NCBI GenBank assembly: GCA_015345905.1
Contig: JADDTR010000006.1
Location: 808,513 to 872,512 of the forward strand
Reading direction: 5' to 3'
Length of the DNA: 64,000 bases
Source: Aotearoamyces nothofagi
Taxonomy: Eukaryota > Ascomycota > Leotiomycetes > Leotiales > Tympanidaceae
Shown: positions 1-12,753 of the stretch, one piece after another
Layout: every line of letters starts with the position of its first letter
How positions within the stretch are numbered: position 1 is the first letter of the stretch
Translations under genes and position numbers: made by a program
The notes under the pieces: generated by a model
Database searches by the model: none
Told to the model about the DNA's origin: nothing
What the model saw: only the letters and a program-made list of their open reading frames with translations

Positions 1-203
1 GTTTACGGCTGCTTCCATGACCTAGCATATGTCGATGTAAGCATCCTTTAGTCATCCGGGTTTGAAGCGGTCGATCCTCCATATCCTTGGCCCTTAGGAT
101 TTGTATTTGAGAAGTGTCTATCCTCCTGTCTCTGTACCTTCGTTACCTTCAATTATCAGAAGTATATCGCTTGCCTTAAGTAGCCACAATAGCCACAATC
201 AAC

Positions 204-1886
204 ATGTCGTCGAGTTCAAGTACCCGTGAGTCTACAGAGTCGAGTAGGAGAGATATCTCCGATCCAGAAAAGGACCTCGAGGTTGTCCTCAGTAGAAGCC
301 GACGAGATCCTGAGAAAATAATCTCGCGAACAGCTACGGCCTTGGATTGGACTGGACCTGATGATCCAGAAAACCCTATGAACTGGTCACTATGGGTGAG
401 ACGTTATCACATTATTCCACCGGCATTCATCTCATTTGCCGCGTAAGTAAAGTTTCCTGGGTTGGTACTAGTAAATGTCTGACATACACAGAACCCTTGG
501 GTCCTCGATTTATACTCCAGGCCTCTCACAAGTGATGGGGGAATTTGGTGTCAGTACGACTGTCGCCCTGCTTCCTCTGAGTCTCTACGTTCTAGCACTC
601 GGCTTCGGTCCGATACTTGCGGCACCTCTTTCTGAGACATACGGTCGTCATGTTGTATATCTTATTTCCCCACCGCTGGGTGCTCTGTTTACACTTGGAG
701 CAGGTTTCTCGCCCAACTTCGCAAGTCTAGCAATCCTGAGATTCTTCGCGGGTCTTTTCTTCTCTCCTGCTCTTGCTATAGGAGCTGGCACCATAGCAGA
801 TACTCATCCACCAAACGAGCGCGCTGCCCCAACTGCACTATATATCCTCAGCCCTTTCTTAGGGCCGGCTCTTGGGTAAGTCCTCCGAAGTGATATTTGG
901 GTTGGACCCATGTACTAACCATATCAGGCCCGTAATTGGTTCGTTCGTATCTGTCCGCAAAGGCTGGGAATGGACACAATGGACACTCATCTTCTTCGCT
1001 ATCTTTTCCTGGTTGAGTCTTCTTCCTATGCGCGAGACTTATAAAAAGACCATCCTCGCAAGGAGAGCCGCGAAGCTCGGTGTTCCTCCACGGCCCTCTC
1101 CATTCCCAACCACTAGTGCCAAATTGCGTTTCTTCGTCACCGTGACGTTAATCCGACCCGTCCACATGCTTTTCGTTGAACCAATCGTCGGATTTCTGAG
1201 CCTCTACATTGCATTCAACTTTGCTGTACTCTTCACATTCTTTGCTGCGTTCCCGCATATGTTTGGGACTGTATACCATTTCAGTACTGAGCAGTCAGGA
1301 TTAGTCTTCCTGAGCCTTGGTATAGGATGTGGTCTTGCTATCCCGACAATATTGCTCTGCGATCGCTTCCTTTATCAGAAATATTACAGACTGTCGCATT
1401 TGAATGGGGAAAAAGGTGTCGTGGCTCCTGAACACAGACTCTACCCCGCTATGGTCGGTAGTTTTGGTCTCCGTTAGTCATTCTCTCAAATTCCTCCCCA
1501 AGATAAGCTAACACTATGTAGCCATCGGACTCTTCTGGTTCGCCTGGACCATCCGTCCTTCTGTACATTGGACCAGTCCCGTCCTCGCTGCCATCCCCTT
1601 TGCCTGGGGCAACCTGTGTATATTCATTGCCGCAGTCCAATATCTCGTGGATACGTATCAAGCCCGGAACGGCGCATCAGCAGTTGCTGCGAATGGCCTG
1701 CTCCGATATATGCTTGGCGCCGCATTTCCGCTCTTCACGTTACAAATGTATGCGAAATTAGGAAATGCGTGGGCGACGAGCTTGCTGGCTTTCGTCACGT
1801 TAGCCCTGATGCCGATTCCGTGGGTGCTATTTAAGTTTGGGCTTCGGATCAGGGGGAAGAGTGCCTATGATACTATCAAGGTGTAA
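204..1886 (+). CDS. MFS transporter, DHA1-type drug/polyamine exporter family
   Basis: Probable plasma-membrane proton antiporter of the major facilitator superfamily; the DHA1 group exports drugs, fungicides or polyamines. I read four exons, 204-442, 492-875, 928-1457 and 1522-1886, giving about 505 residues. All three introns have GT-AG ends and keep the frame. A hydrophilic N-terminus ending in DDPENPMNW precedes the first membrane segment, which is the usual layout of this fungal group. The segment TLGSSIYTPG, the loop-2 signature LSETYGRH (equivalent of the DRxGRR motif) and ALGPVIGSF are visible, followed by further hydrophobic helices up to the short basic C-terminus. The substrate cannot be read from sequence. 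The gene stands alone, convergent with the next gene, and no secondary-metabolite cluster surrounds it. Confidence 0.85.
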
Positions 1887-2847
1887 ATGAGATGATTGTA
1901 ATTGAATGGACATTCAAATGGCATGATGCCTCGTCAACTTTATCGACGAAGAATCCCCTATCGGGTAAAAGATTGAACAAATATATAGCAGGAGGCGTGC
2001 ATCGCTTATCGTAGGTACTACCGTACTAAAAGCTCTGGATCGGTTTACTGCCATCGACTATTTCTAGGATACTGTTTCGGTTGGTCCCTGGGCACTTGAA
2101 ATTTAAGGATGTTTGGAGCGTGGCCATTCGTTTAGTAAAGATTTTAACAATCTAGCATATAATCTATAGGTAGCACGTCGATAATTATATGTCAGGCGTC
2201 TGTTAGCTAACACAATTAACAAATCAATCCAAAGATAGATCCAAGATGTTTTAAAAATGCAACGTGAACCCATTTCCAGCATTTACAACATTCTAGTGAA
2301 TGACAGATCCGCAGTGCAGCGTCCCGAGGGAGGCGATGGCTTTGCCGCTTTTGAACTTTTGAGCTTTTTGACGCGTAGCTCAGCGTTGTTTTTGGAGTGG
2401 AGTACCTGTGGATGTTGTTATTTTTTAGATTGCTTAGGAGGATAGGGAGTGTACATCTTGGCGTACGAGACCGCCTAAGCTGTGCGTGCTGCGAAGATGG
2501 AAGGGTAGGTCGCTCTTGGATTGAGGTTAGATCTTTAGTCCAGGGACTTGGAGTAGATGATATCTTATGGTATCTAATCATCATAACGATTCACAAGTAT
2601 GCATACAAAAGTTTGGAGTATAACTACCTTCTACGATTCTGAAATGCGGCACTTTAAAAACTGACGACGTTGGTATCATATCTATTAGCAGTGATTCGAG
2701 AATTCTCAATCTTCTTGCTCAGCAGTCATCATCATTCATCATTCTCAAAACACATTGGTACCATTGTCAAATATCTCTAAAGGCTTTCTTATTCGCTTCA
2801 TATAATGCATAACCTAACACCGTTAAATGGAAACTCCAGACGTGTTT
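1887..2847. other. Convergent intergenic region
   Basis: Lies between the 3' ends of the MFS gene and ERV41. Short open frames occur on both strands around 2216-2642, but they overlap each other, have no recognisable protein and include AT-rich sequence. I see nothing I can support here. Confidence 0.5.
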
Positions 2848-4212
2848 TCACTCATCACTTTCATTATCCCTTCCATTCAAAACACCGTCGCTACTCCTCC
2901 TGCGTCTTCGTCCGATAACTTCAATCAACCAGTCACTGATTGTAAAGCCCCAATGACCTGCAACAAGAACGCCACTTACAACATTTACAACTTTTACACA
3001 AAACCTTAAAAAGCCGTCCCGGCTTTCCTCTACGGTGAGAAGCATGGGTTCAATGTCGTACTTGAAGAAAATTCCAGGGATTGCCCGCTCGGGTATATGT
3101 CTTGACTGTTCGGTCACGGCGTATTGATTGGTGAATATCGTCCGAGAGGATGAATATGTTAAGATTGAGGACGTAGATGATACAGTATAGACGGTTGGGA
3201 CCACAGAAAGATAGTACTGGAAGCGGTGGAAATTGTTCTCAGTTGTTGACAAGGTTTGGTCGAGTGGATTAACGAGCGAAGGATAGAACGGTCCAAAGGA
3301 GAGCTCGGAGATAATATGGGAGAAATTAAATGCTAGATAATGTGAGTAGCCATTCGACATAAACAGCTTTCAAGGAACCATTAAACAAACGAAATTGAAG
3401 TTTCTTAACATACCTTGATGATCTAAATGCGAAGGAGGTCCCAGCTCTTGATAGCCATGGCCACGAGCCGTGATATGAAAGTCCCCCTGGACCTTGTTGA
3501 CCGATAGGCTTCCGAATATCCTACAGCTATTCCCATCTTTTGGTTCTCCTCTAATCTTTGGCGTTTTTGCCCACTTGGCTCTTCTACCTGCACTAGCAAC
3601 AATGTCGTGAATATGCTCCTCGCCAAACCCCTCGTCATGCTCATGGGTCTCCCATCCCTCCCTTGTGATCAACTGGCCCTTCGAATCCCTTCCAAGCTTA
3701 TGTACACCTCTAGCGTCAACCCATTGGAGCCAATTAGTGTTTTCCTCTTTCATCATCTGTGCTGCTAATATGCGGTCTCCAGATGCATCTTGTACGTTGA
3801 TGTGGATATCTGGGCAACGCATTGCGACAACAATATCTAGGTTGATTTGCAAGTCGTGGCCCACGCCCTTCTCGACGGCGAACGTATGTTCTTCATGTCC
3901 TCGCCACCACTGCAAAAATTCGGACATGGCGAGCAGGGCAGATATAATTAATATTACGACTGTCCATTTTCCTCCTCCGGATGTTCGCGTGACATATTGC
4001 GGTTTAGATTTTGCTGTGAAGCAGGTAATCGTTAGTTAAGCCTTGGAAATTTTGGAAAGTCTAATTGCAACTGGAAAGTCTCTTGATAAAGAGAAGATCA
4101 TAAGTGATCTCGCAAAGGTAAACTCACGGAATGCATCAAATGCCGCGACAATGCTACCCTTCTTCTCCCCGAAGCTCCCTTCATCAAGGCCATGGTCCGC
4201 GAAGCCGTTCAT
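2848..4212 (-). CDS. ERV41: ERV41, ER-Golgi cargo receptor subunit (ERGIC2 homologue)
   Basis: Erv41 pairs with Erv46 and cycles in COPII/COPI vesicles between ER and Golgi, retrieving escaped ER residents. Three exons on the minus strand: 4212-4128, 4013-3414 and 3332-2848, about 389 residues. The start MNGFADHG and the segment PKSKPQYVTRTSGGGKW, which bridges intron 1, match the family N-terminus. A first membrane helix (about residues 44-60) follows, then the lumenal domain with HDLQINLDIVVAMRCPD and FNFSHIISELSFGPFYP. The C-terminal part has PGIFFKYDIEPMLLTV, a second hydrophobic helix and an arginine-rich cytosolic tail. Junctions at both introns restore conserved words, so the model is strong. 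It is followed on the same strand by another secretory-pathway gene (SSO1 type), but no functional link is implied by distance alone. Confidence 0.92.
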
Positions 4213-4722
4213 CTCCGACTCTCTGTTTCCTTAACCAATTGCATGAGTTCGGAATCAAGATGAGCTTATGAGCAAACACTCGAGATCGATCTCCGTGAAT
4301 AAATACGCCTAGATGGGTTCGGTGTCCGGCTGGCAACTTTATCTCGCGTACATCCGCGAAGAGGACAGCTTTGGATATGCAGGGCTAAGATGGTCTGTGC
4401 ACTAAGCACAAGGCTGAGGAATGGCAGAACAGGCTATTAGAGCTGCAACCCAACGACTCCGGTATAATTTTATTATATTTGAATGTACTTCCTATATGAA
4501 CAAGACTTATCGACGGTGTGTTTGAAAAGATAACACCCTTCTTTTATTTATTAGATATTATTTAGGTGGAATAAGTAGCACTATCTCTGTCTTGAAATAG
4601 ACATAAAGCTACAGGAGAAACGAAAATAGGAATCGTAAGTTACAAAATGAGGCGATATCAGCAACCCGTTACTCCCAGTTAATGTGTCCAAGGACTCTGC
4701 ACAGCGTCCATAAAACCTCCCT
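4213..4722. other. Intergenic region, ERV41 promoter and SSO1 3' flank
   Basis: Contains the promoter of ERV41 and the 3' flank of the SSO1-type gene, both on the minus strand. The part near 4460-4600 is AT-rich. No gene is supported. Confidence 0.5.
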
Positions 4723-5811
4723 CTAGCTGGCTGCTTTTGTCAATCCAACTCCAAGACCAACACCCAAGGCAATGGCGAGGATAATGAGACAAACCACCAA
4801 GAAACACCACCACTTTAGACGATTGCGGCGACGTGCATGTTCATTCGCCTTCTCAATTTGGTCAGTGGCTTTTAGCACATGTTCTTGTGTCTCGATGGCA
4901 TTTTCCTCCGTACGTTGAACGACTGGCTCTTGCGCCGCCACTATTTGAGCCAAATCAGCAAACAGCTTTGCGAGATCTTCAAGCGTAGCCTCGATGCGTC
5001 CAAGCTCATTGTGACGAGCACGGACGGCACCTAAAACAGAAGATGCTTGTCCTGAGCGATTGGATTTGAGCTATAAAAAAAAGGTAGCATATCAGTTGAC
5101 CGTTTAAAATTAACCAGAATTGATGTTCCAGATAAAGAGAACTTACAGCAGTTTGAAAAACACCCTCGTTTCCCCAATCCATTTGTGATGCCTCGCTCAC
5201 TTCTTCCTCTGTAGCCTCGGGATTGACAATCAGATACTGTCGACTAATTGCTGCACGGTATTCATCTCTATACTTCTGCTCCTGCTGCCTATACTCCTGT
5301 AATATCCCTTCAAACGAAGTCATCAAAGTTTTGACGTGAGCACTCTTCTTTTCCTGCGTGTCTTTATCTGATGTCTTAAGAGCGTCCCTCTTTAGAACCT
5401 CAATTCTATTTTTAATCTCGACATTCTTTACTTGAGCACTTGCAACATCACCTTCCAGCCTGGAGTGTGATGATGCAAAGGGGTCTTGAAGATCTCTCAA
5501 ATGCAACTCGCCGATTTCAGAGATAGAAGTTGTCAGCTCAGTGATTAGATTTCTGATGCGGGTGACCTCATCGAGGAATTCCGGTAGTGTCAGGACTGCA
5601 GCATTCGTTGCGCCCGGAGCAGTAGACGAGTATGCGGATGTCGGGGGGTAATCGTTCAACTCATGGCTGTTCTATAGAGATTTAAATTATTAGCCGGTTT
5701 GCGCTGCAGTATAGTTCGATCACGAGTGTTTAGGCCTACAGTTCCAGCTTCTGCATCTGGTCCATTTGAATATGGATTGCCGCCATATTGTTGATACTGG
5801 GTGTACGACAT
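4723..5811 (-). CDS. SSO1: Sso1-type syntaxin, plasma-membrane t-SNARE
   Basis: Qa-SNARE that docks and fuses secretory vesicles at the plasma membrane together with a SNAP-25 homologue and Snc-type R-SNARE. Three exons: 5811-5740, 5671-5147 and 5070-4723, about 314 residues. The first exon codes MSYTQYQQYGGNPY, which is the usual fungal Sso beginning; the longest uninterrupted frame would start later at an internal Met. The Habc region runs over about residues 50-180. The SNARE motif includes LAQIVAAQEPVVQRTEENA, followed by ARRRNRLKWW and a glycine-rich C-terminal anchor, VCLIILAIALGVGLGVG. Both introns are phase 0 with GT-AG ends. Psy1/Sso1 is the closest family; a Tlg or Pep12 type is unlikely because of the long polar N-terminus and this tail. 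Confidence 0.92.
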
Positions 5812-7089
5812 CCTTGACGCTTAATTGACGATGGAGGTGTAGGCGTTGAAGTTGATGTTAAAAGTTTGCTGACATCTAATTGCGAGGCGCAAACGAGACG
5901 ACGGGTTTCCGGAAGATTACTGGAACTTCAGCACAGTCAGCAGCGATGCTTATTGTACACAGGTACTGCTCCGAAAATTAGAAGCTATGAACAGCCTGAC
6001 ATAAGGTATCAGGTAGAAAGATTGGCAGTGTAGTTAAAATATGGCTGCCCGGACTTAGGTATACGAGGAAGTCCTTTACGCTTCTATGATACCTAATGTG
6101 GTTTAGTGCTAGTCATGATGGCTGTGTTCAAAATCCATCGGCGATGCAATGTCCGCATTCGCTATGGCCACACAAGTCAAACAACAATCCACTGCGAATA
6201 CACACATCCTCACATTTCGAACTTACAAAGTTGAATCAGTAATGTTAGATAATATGGATTATCAAAAATGTAGTGGGGGATAAGAGAGGGGGGTGGCTTC
6301 GGTGACGTTTGAGACTTGCGCCCCTGCGTTGGCTTGCACGCGGGCTTAAGAAATAAGGTAGATAAACCTCAGGCAACTTCAGGCACAACGTTCGAATTGG
6401 CAAACCACAGCTTAAAGGTGGGAGAGATCCTAAATACCATTTAGGAGCCATCGAGGACTTCTTCTAACTTCTATAACCTTCTGATAGTTATTTATTTCTT
6501 CCAACAACCAGTCCTATAGTTGATAATGTAAATCTGCAAATTGTCTCCCCTCTCTTCAATCGATCACCCTCCTGGCCATGTGGGCCAAAGATTTTCCAGA
6601 TGAATTTTACCCAGAAACAACATCTCGCCGTTCTCTTAGCAAAATGAGAAAACCCCACAGTCGCTTGGGATGTATTCAGTCATGTCATCCAACTATTCGC
6701 CAGTTTCTTGACTTAACAGCCAAAGTCAAAGAGTGAAACCATCCACCCATGGCTGCAGGATTGCAGACCACTTGTATAGAACAAGAAGGGAGAAAGTAGA
6801 GGCAATTTCAACCACATCTTTCCGTATTCTCATAGATATTCGACCTTGCTGCTATCAACACTTCTCCGTGATCTGCCATGAGCCTATCACTTTACTTTCC
6901 GCTCTTCATCGAAGAGGCAAGTAGAATTACTGCCACTGTGTGGATATTTCCCTGGATAGCAGACAGCTTGCGCGGGTGGATGCTACTCATAAGAGCGATG
7001 AGGGGGTTGCATGATTGAAAAGGAACTTGTGTTCATTCGTAAGACCTCGCCCAGACGCCACGCTATATAAATATCCGACCGTTCCCGCC
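5812..7089. other. Intergenic region upstream of the SSO1-type gene
   Basis: Holds the SSO1-type promoter and the 3' flank of IMP4. Small frames at 6245-6451 and 6733-6924 have no recognisable protein. No RNA gene or repeat is seen. Confidence 0.5.
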
Positions 7090-8038
7090 TCATAGGTAGT
7101 CCTTTTTCTTACTCGTCCTGGTATATTGATTTAGCCTCCATTCGACGTCTCCATCCTTATTCTCCAATGTGCCTCCCCGGATCTCGAAGCACCTCATCGT
7201 CATACGAGGACCAACCTCCGCCAGTTCAACACTCTGATATCCAGTCTTTACAAAGACATGATGGCGGACCTCGATACTGTCTTCGATATTTTTAAATGTC
7301 ACGACTCTACTACCGAGCTTAGTTTTGTTGGTAACAGCATCTCGCGGTGGGAATATATGCTTTAAGATCTTGACAATTCGGAGACCTAGATGAGAGGTGA
7401 AGCCTTCAAAGATGAGGTGTGGATATGACTCGCTGACTGTACCGCGAGAACTGTTTGGGATATCATGACGCAGAACTACGTTATGAAGGGAGAAGGATAT
7501 TGTGGGCCCATGAGGGAAGTGTGTGAGAGTTAAAGCCGTGGGTGTACCTCGATGTTCGTGGAGCAACACCAAGTCTGAAAGACCTGAGGCTTGTGCCGAT
7601 GTAACTAGATTTTGAAGGACTAGGTTTCCTCTATTGAGTCGTATCGAAGTAGGCAGAAGTAACCGGACTTCTTTTGCAAAGGATGAGAGGCGCGAAGATG
7701 GGTCCCGTGAGGTAGTAACTAGAACTCGAGGATCGACAATGCCTGAGAGTTGTGCGTATTCATCATCCAAGTCCAATTCCTCGGTAGCAGTCAGGTCCGC
7801 CTTCGATTCATCGTATTTATAGTCCTCTCGTAGCTTTTTGTCGTTTGCGATTGTTGGATCAAGTGGTTTGCCAGATGCCAAAGAAGCCCTCAGCTTCGAC
7901 CGTTTCTCCGAGATCTCTGCATCTCGAAGTGTTAATGCTCGGCGGTACAAGTAGTCCCGTCGTTGGCGGGCTTGTTTGCGCTATACCGATATGTTAGTTT
8001 GAGGTTTGATAACGTTGTGGAGGTCTTCTCACAATCAT
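7090..8038 (-). CDS. IMP4: IMP4, U3 small nucleolar ribonucleoprotein
   Basis: Imp4 is a Brix-domain RNA-binding protein of the U3 snoRNP that helps base-pair U3 with pre-rRNA during 18S rRNA processing in the nucleolus. I place the start in a first coding exon of only six bases (8038-8033, Met-Ile), followed by an intron 8032-7981 and the main exon 7980-7090, about 298 residues. The spliced N-terminus MIRKQARQRRDYLYRRA fits the family beginning (basic, then YLYRRA), and length is near the yeast protein. The Brix region includes DPRVLVTTSRDPSSRLSSFA, LVLLHEHRGTPTALTLTHFP and FIFEGF-like LIFEGFTSHLG, with RVVTFKNIEDSIEVRHHVF near the end. Divergent from UPF1 over 439 bases. Confidence 0.92.
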
Positions 8039-8477
8039 TTTTAATGTGGTTGTTGTAAGAAGTTTGCGCGGCAAGAAAGTTCGCCGATAATATAAATTTC
8101 ATAAGGCAGGCGCTATCATTTTGCCGAAGACCTATCGCGGCCGCTACGGTGATCCGCATCTGGCCTTTTAACACAAAATCTTAAGATAACTTCAACCCCG
8201 CCACGAATTCGTCCCAGTGTTGTGAGTACGAGCCGATACTCCCTCAAGACTCTACAAGTTCTACAGATCATCGAGTATGACTTGAGGAGGCCACGCCTGC
8301 TTGTAACCTCTCTTTTCCCGTCTTGCGCCACAAGGCTGCTTAGGATCTGTAAGTACCATATACCTCGATCCCACGGTTCCTTGCATAAAGAAAGGGCTTA
8401 CTTGCCTCGATATACAATCCCCTACCTACTTGGAACTGATAATTAACTGCAATTTAGTAAACTAGAGATCCATCGCA
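8039..8477. promoter_or_regulatory. Divergent promoter between IMP4 and UPF1
   Basis: A 439-base gap between the start codons of IMP4 (minus) and UPF1 (plus). It must hold both promoters and 5' leaders. No named motif could be assigned with confidence. Confidence 0.5.
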
Positions 8478-11400
8478 ATGGAGGGAGCTTTCACCCATCT
8501 CGGGAACCATCTCATCTCAGATTCTGCCGCTGCGATCAACGCTGATGACGACCTGTCAACTATCGATCACGATGATGGTCTACTATATGGGCAATATGGA
8601 GGTGCTGGAGGTCTAGGTCCTTCGAGACGGAGAAATGATGATGACGACAATGAGACGGAGGTCTTTGATGACGATGATGTGGAGAGCATTGCTAGCATGG
8701 CTGTTGATGGCATGAAGACATTGGGCCTTCGAGGACTTGATGAGGAAAAGGAGCTTCCGGCACATGCTTGCGCGTAAGTGGACCATGATCTTGGGGATTT
8801 CTAGAGCCATTGCTAATTTGTGGAATACAGGTATTGTGGGATTCACTCTCCAAGCAGTGTGGTCAAATGCTTAGGGTGCAGCAAGTGGTTCTGTAGTGCT
8901 CGTGGCAATGCCTCTTCCTCCCATATCGTAAACCACTTGGTCCGCGCTAGACACAAGGAGGTCCAACTTCATCCTCAGTCTACACTTGGCGATACTGTGC
9001 TCGAGTGCTATAATTGTGGCACGAAGAATGTATTCCTTCTTGGTTTCATTCCTGCAAAGTCTGATACTGTCGTGGTTCTTCTCTGTCGACAGCCTTGCGC
9101 TTCTACGCCTTCATCGAAAGATATGAGCTGGGATATTTCACGGTGGCAACCACTGATAGAGGACCGGTCTTTTCTGCCATGGCTTGTTGCTGTACCTACC
9201 GAGCCTGAGCAACTACGTGCAAGACACCTAACGCCGCCTATGATTGCCAAACTGGAAGAGATGTGGAAGGATAATGCAAGTGCTACAATTGCAGATTTGG
9301 AAAAAGCAGCCGGAATTGATGATGATCCTGCTCCCGTCCTTCTCAAATACGATGACGCATATCAATATCAGAACGTCTTTGGGCCCCTTGTCAAGATTGA
9401 GGCAGACTATGATCGGAAGCTGAAGGAAGCCCAATCCGAAGATGGGCTCGTCATTCGCTGGGATTATGGTCTCAATAATAAGCATCTTGCAAGCTTCGTT
9501 CTCCCAAAGATCGAACTTGGTGATGTCAAGCTAGCTGTTGGGGATGAGATGCGTCTAAAATACAAGGGAGAATTGCGCCCTGTCTGGGAAGGTGTTGGAT
9601 ACGTTGTCAAGATTCCAAACAACCAGTCAGATGAGGTAACTATCGAGTTACGCAAGATTGGCAGCGACAAATCGGTACCTACTGAATGCACTCATAACTT
9701 CTCTGCTGATTATGTCTGGAAAGCTACCTCATATGATCGTATGCAACTGGCGATGAAGACATTCGCCGTAGACGAGATGAGTGTCTCTGGCTATATCTTC
9801 CACAAGCTACTCGGTCATGAGGTCGCTGCAGCTCCCATGAAAATTCAGATGCCCAAGAAATTCAGTGTCCCAGGACTACCCGAATTAAACGGTAGTCAGA
9901 TTAATGCCGTGAAGAGCGTTTTACAAAAGCCTTTGAGTCTCATCCAAGGACCTCCTGGGACCGGAAAGACCGTCACCTCTGCCACTGTCATCTATCACTT
10001 GGCAAAGGTTAATGGAGGCCAAGTTCTGGTTTGTGCTCCATCCAATGTCGCTGTCGATCAGCTGTGCGAGAGAATCCATAGGACTGGTCTCAAGGTTGTA
10101 CGGTTAACCGCTAAATCCCGAGAAGATGTCGAGTCATCTGTAGGCTTTCTGTCTCTTCATGAGCAGGTTCGCATGAATGACAGCAACCTCGAGTTGACGA
10201 AACTGTCCCAGCTCAAGAGTGAACTGGGGGAGTTATCTAGTCAGGATGAAAAGAAGTTCAAGTCACTCACTCGGGCCGCTGAGCGAGAGATCCTAAACAA
10301 TGCAGATGTCATCTGCTGCACCTGTGTTGGTGCTGGAGACCCTCGATTGGCGAAGATGAAATTTCGTACAGTCCTGATCGATGAGTCCACACAGTCTGCT
10401 GAGCCTGAGTGCATGATACCTCTAGTCCTTGGCTGCAAGCAAGTCGTCTTAGTTGGAGATCATCAGCAGTTAGGTCCTGTCATCATGAATAAGAAGGCAG
10501 CCAAGGCTGGGCTCAATCAGTCACTCTTTGAGCGTCTCGTTATCCTTGGTCTAGCACCTATCAGGCTCAATGTGCAATACCGTATGCATCCATGTCTCTC
10601 TGAATTCCCGTCAAACATGTTCTACGAAGGATCCCTACAGAACGGTGTCACAATGCAGCAGCGACTCCGACGCGATGTGGACTTCCCATGGCCTGTTGGC
10701 GATACCCCAATGATGTTCTGGTCTAATCTTGGAAATGAAGAAATCTCAGCTTCTGGTACTTCATATCTGAACCGGACGGAGGCCTCAAACGTTGAGAAGA
10801 TTGTTACTCGTTTCTTCAAGGCCGGTGTTCAGCCGGCTGATATAGGTGTTATCACGCCGTACGAAGGTCAGCGCAGTTACGTTGTTAGCTCGATGCAAAA
10901 CACTGGCACATTCAAGAAGGAAAACTATAAGGAAATCGAGGTTGCCTCCGTTGATGCTTTCCAGGGCCGAGAGAAGGACTTTATTGTTCTTTCGTGTGTA
11001 AGATCCAACGATCACCAGGGTATTGGATTCCTAAGTGATCCCCGACGTCTCAATGTTGCGTTAACCAGAGCTAAATACGGACTGGTTATTCTGGGTAATC
11101 CGAAAGTTCTTTCAAAGCATCCACTCTGGCATTATCTCCTGCAACACTTTAAGGAACGCAACTGCCTGGTTGAAGGCCCATTGTCCAATTTGCAGACATC
11201 ACTGCTCCAATTCAGTCGGCCCAAGACAACATATCGTGGGCCTCAACGTTATCAGATGGCTTACTCTCAGAATGGTCGCAGTGGTGCGAACGGCAAGGCT
11301 AATCAAGACTACAATGATACCGGTTCCATGATGGGTTACATCCCTGATGACGTCTCATCTGTTCATTCCTCGGCACTCGGTGGTGTTGGTGTCGGCTCTG

Positions 11401-11819
11401 CTTACCCTCAAATGTTCTCGAACTTCACGGCGGACAACTGGCCTGGCTTGGACGGACGTGGTCGCACCAATGGTCAAAAGGGCCGAGGTCGAGGAGCCGA
11501 GAGCATTGCTGGCGAGTCAGTAGCGGCTAGTGAGCTCACTGATACTACAAGCAGCGTCATCGATGGCAAAGGTGTCGGGCAAGGCGGTGTCAGTCTCGGT
11601 ACGAGCTTGCATGATTCTCAGAAGCAAACTAGCCTGAGCCAGTCCGATCGTCTGAAGCGTTATGTGGAGTCCGGGGGCAGGATTGCAGACTACAAGACTG
11701 GTGATGCCGGGAGCATTTTCGGGGGTAGCTCTCTGTTGAGCGGCCGTCGAGCCCTTGATGATGATGAGAAGAGCGTTTCAACTGCTTTTGCAAGCCAAGT
11801 TGGAGGAGGCTACGACTGA
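8478..11819 (+). CDS. NAM7: UPF1/NAM7, nonsense-mediated decay RNA helicase
   Basis: Superfamily 1 ATP-dependent RNA helicase that, with Upf2 and Upf3, triggers decay of mRNAs with premature stop codons. Two exons, 8478-8773 and 8831-11819, about 1094 residues, the usual fungal length. After an acidic N-terminus with a DDDDNE tract, the Cys/His-rich CH domain starts at Cys98 ([15 protein letters not shown]) and extends to about residue 215. The helicase core has GPPGTGKT at about 472-479, DEST (motif II), [25 protein letters not shown] and [10 protein letters not shown]. The C-terminal 220 residues are low-complexity, rich in Gly, Ser and Arg, with scattered SQ dipeptides (SLSQS, ASQVG) as in other Upf1 tails. 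The intron falls within the start of the CH domain and keeps HACA-YCGI intact. Confidence 0.97.
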
Positions 11820-12753
11820 TCAGGCTCAATGTGATTTATCGGCCCTTAACTATCACCGAGACCTAGCATCATTGATGTAGTACTTCAATACATCGATAAG
11901 CCGCATCAACAATTACAGGCACCAAATTCGACTCTGGTCGATCCCCGACGATTAGCACGCCATTCGAGCGGTCGATCGCCGATTAGGTTCAAAAGGGGGC
12001 AAGCCTCCGGGATGCAGCAGCGGAGTGAGGATGAGAAATAGTGGCAGAATGCTTGGAGTGATTACTTTTGTTAGAAGAGATGTGCATGAGAAAATTGATG
12101 GTATGGTTTCTTCTGGACGGGATATCGCATCTGTGGAAATTGTAGGCGATATGTCTCGAGTATAGTCTTCTAGACAGTCAAGAATTGAAAACTCTGCCAT
12201 CGACTATAATCATAGTATGACTTCTGTAAGCCGATAACAATTTCCTAGGGAGTGCGCAAGGATCTACATCTAGGCATTTCATGTATTCTTCGTACTCGAA
12301 TAGATGTCACGAATTCGCAGTTAGGCGCCTCCCCTGTTGACTTAAGCTTATCCGAAGGGCGGTAAGTTTGAAGAGTGATGTTCTTAGGCAAATGCTAGGC
12401 TCAAAGTGACGGAGATGTCAGATGCGATCGCCGGCTTTAGATGTATTTAGACGGGGTAGCGCTGGTAGCATCTGACACTAGTATTGTTCCATCGCAATGC
12501 TTCAGGCGTGCCTCAATGCGACGCAATCATCATTTGAAACCGAGATGTTACCCGTTCGTGCTGTTCCAGATCAACCACTCATGATGCCTATGCGCGCAAC
12601 TTCGACTTCTAGACGGCCACAACCTCTCGCTCTCGGATGATCTTTCGACTTCCAACTATCAAGTCTCTTCGCCCTCTACTGGTCCCAACCCTTGTCAAAG
12701 AAGCATAGATAAGTGTAAGCAAAGCTGCTTGTTGCGGACAACACAAGATCACC
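11820..12753. other. Intergenic region downstream of UPF1
   Basis: Contains the UPF1 3' flank and the promoter of the AhpC/TSA-type gene. A minus-strand frame at 11952-12200 has no family resemblance. No other feature seen. Confidence 0.5.

Noticed and set aside
2216-2642. Overlapping frames on both strands
   Set aside because: Mutually overlapping, low-information sequence without homologue-like features.
9008-11015. Several antisense frames across UPF1
   Set aside because: Shadows of the well-supported helicase coding strand.
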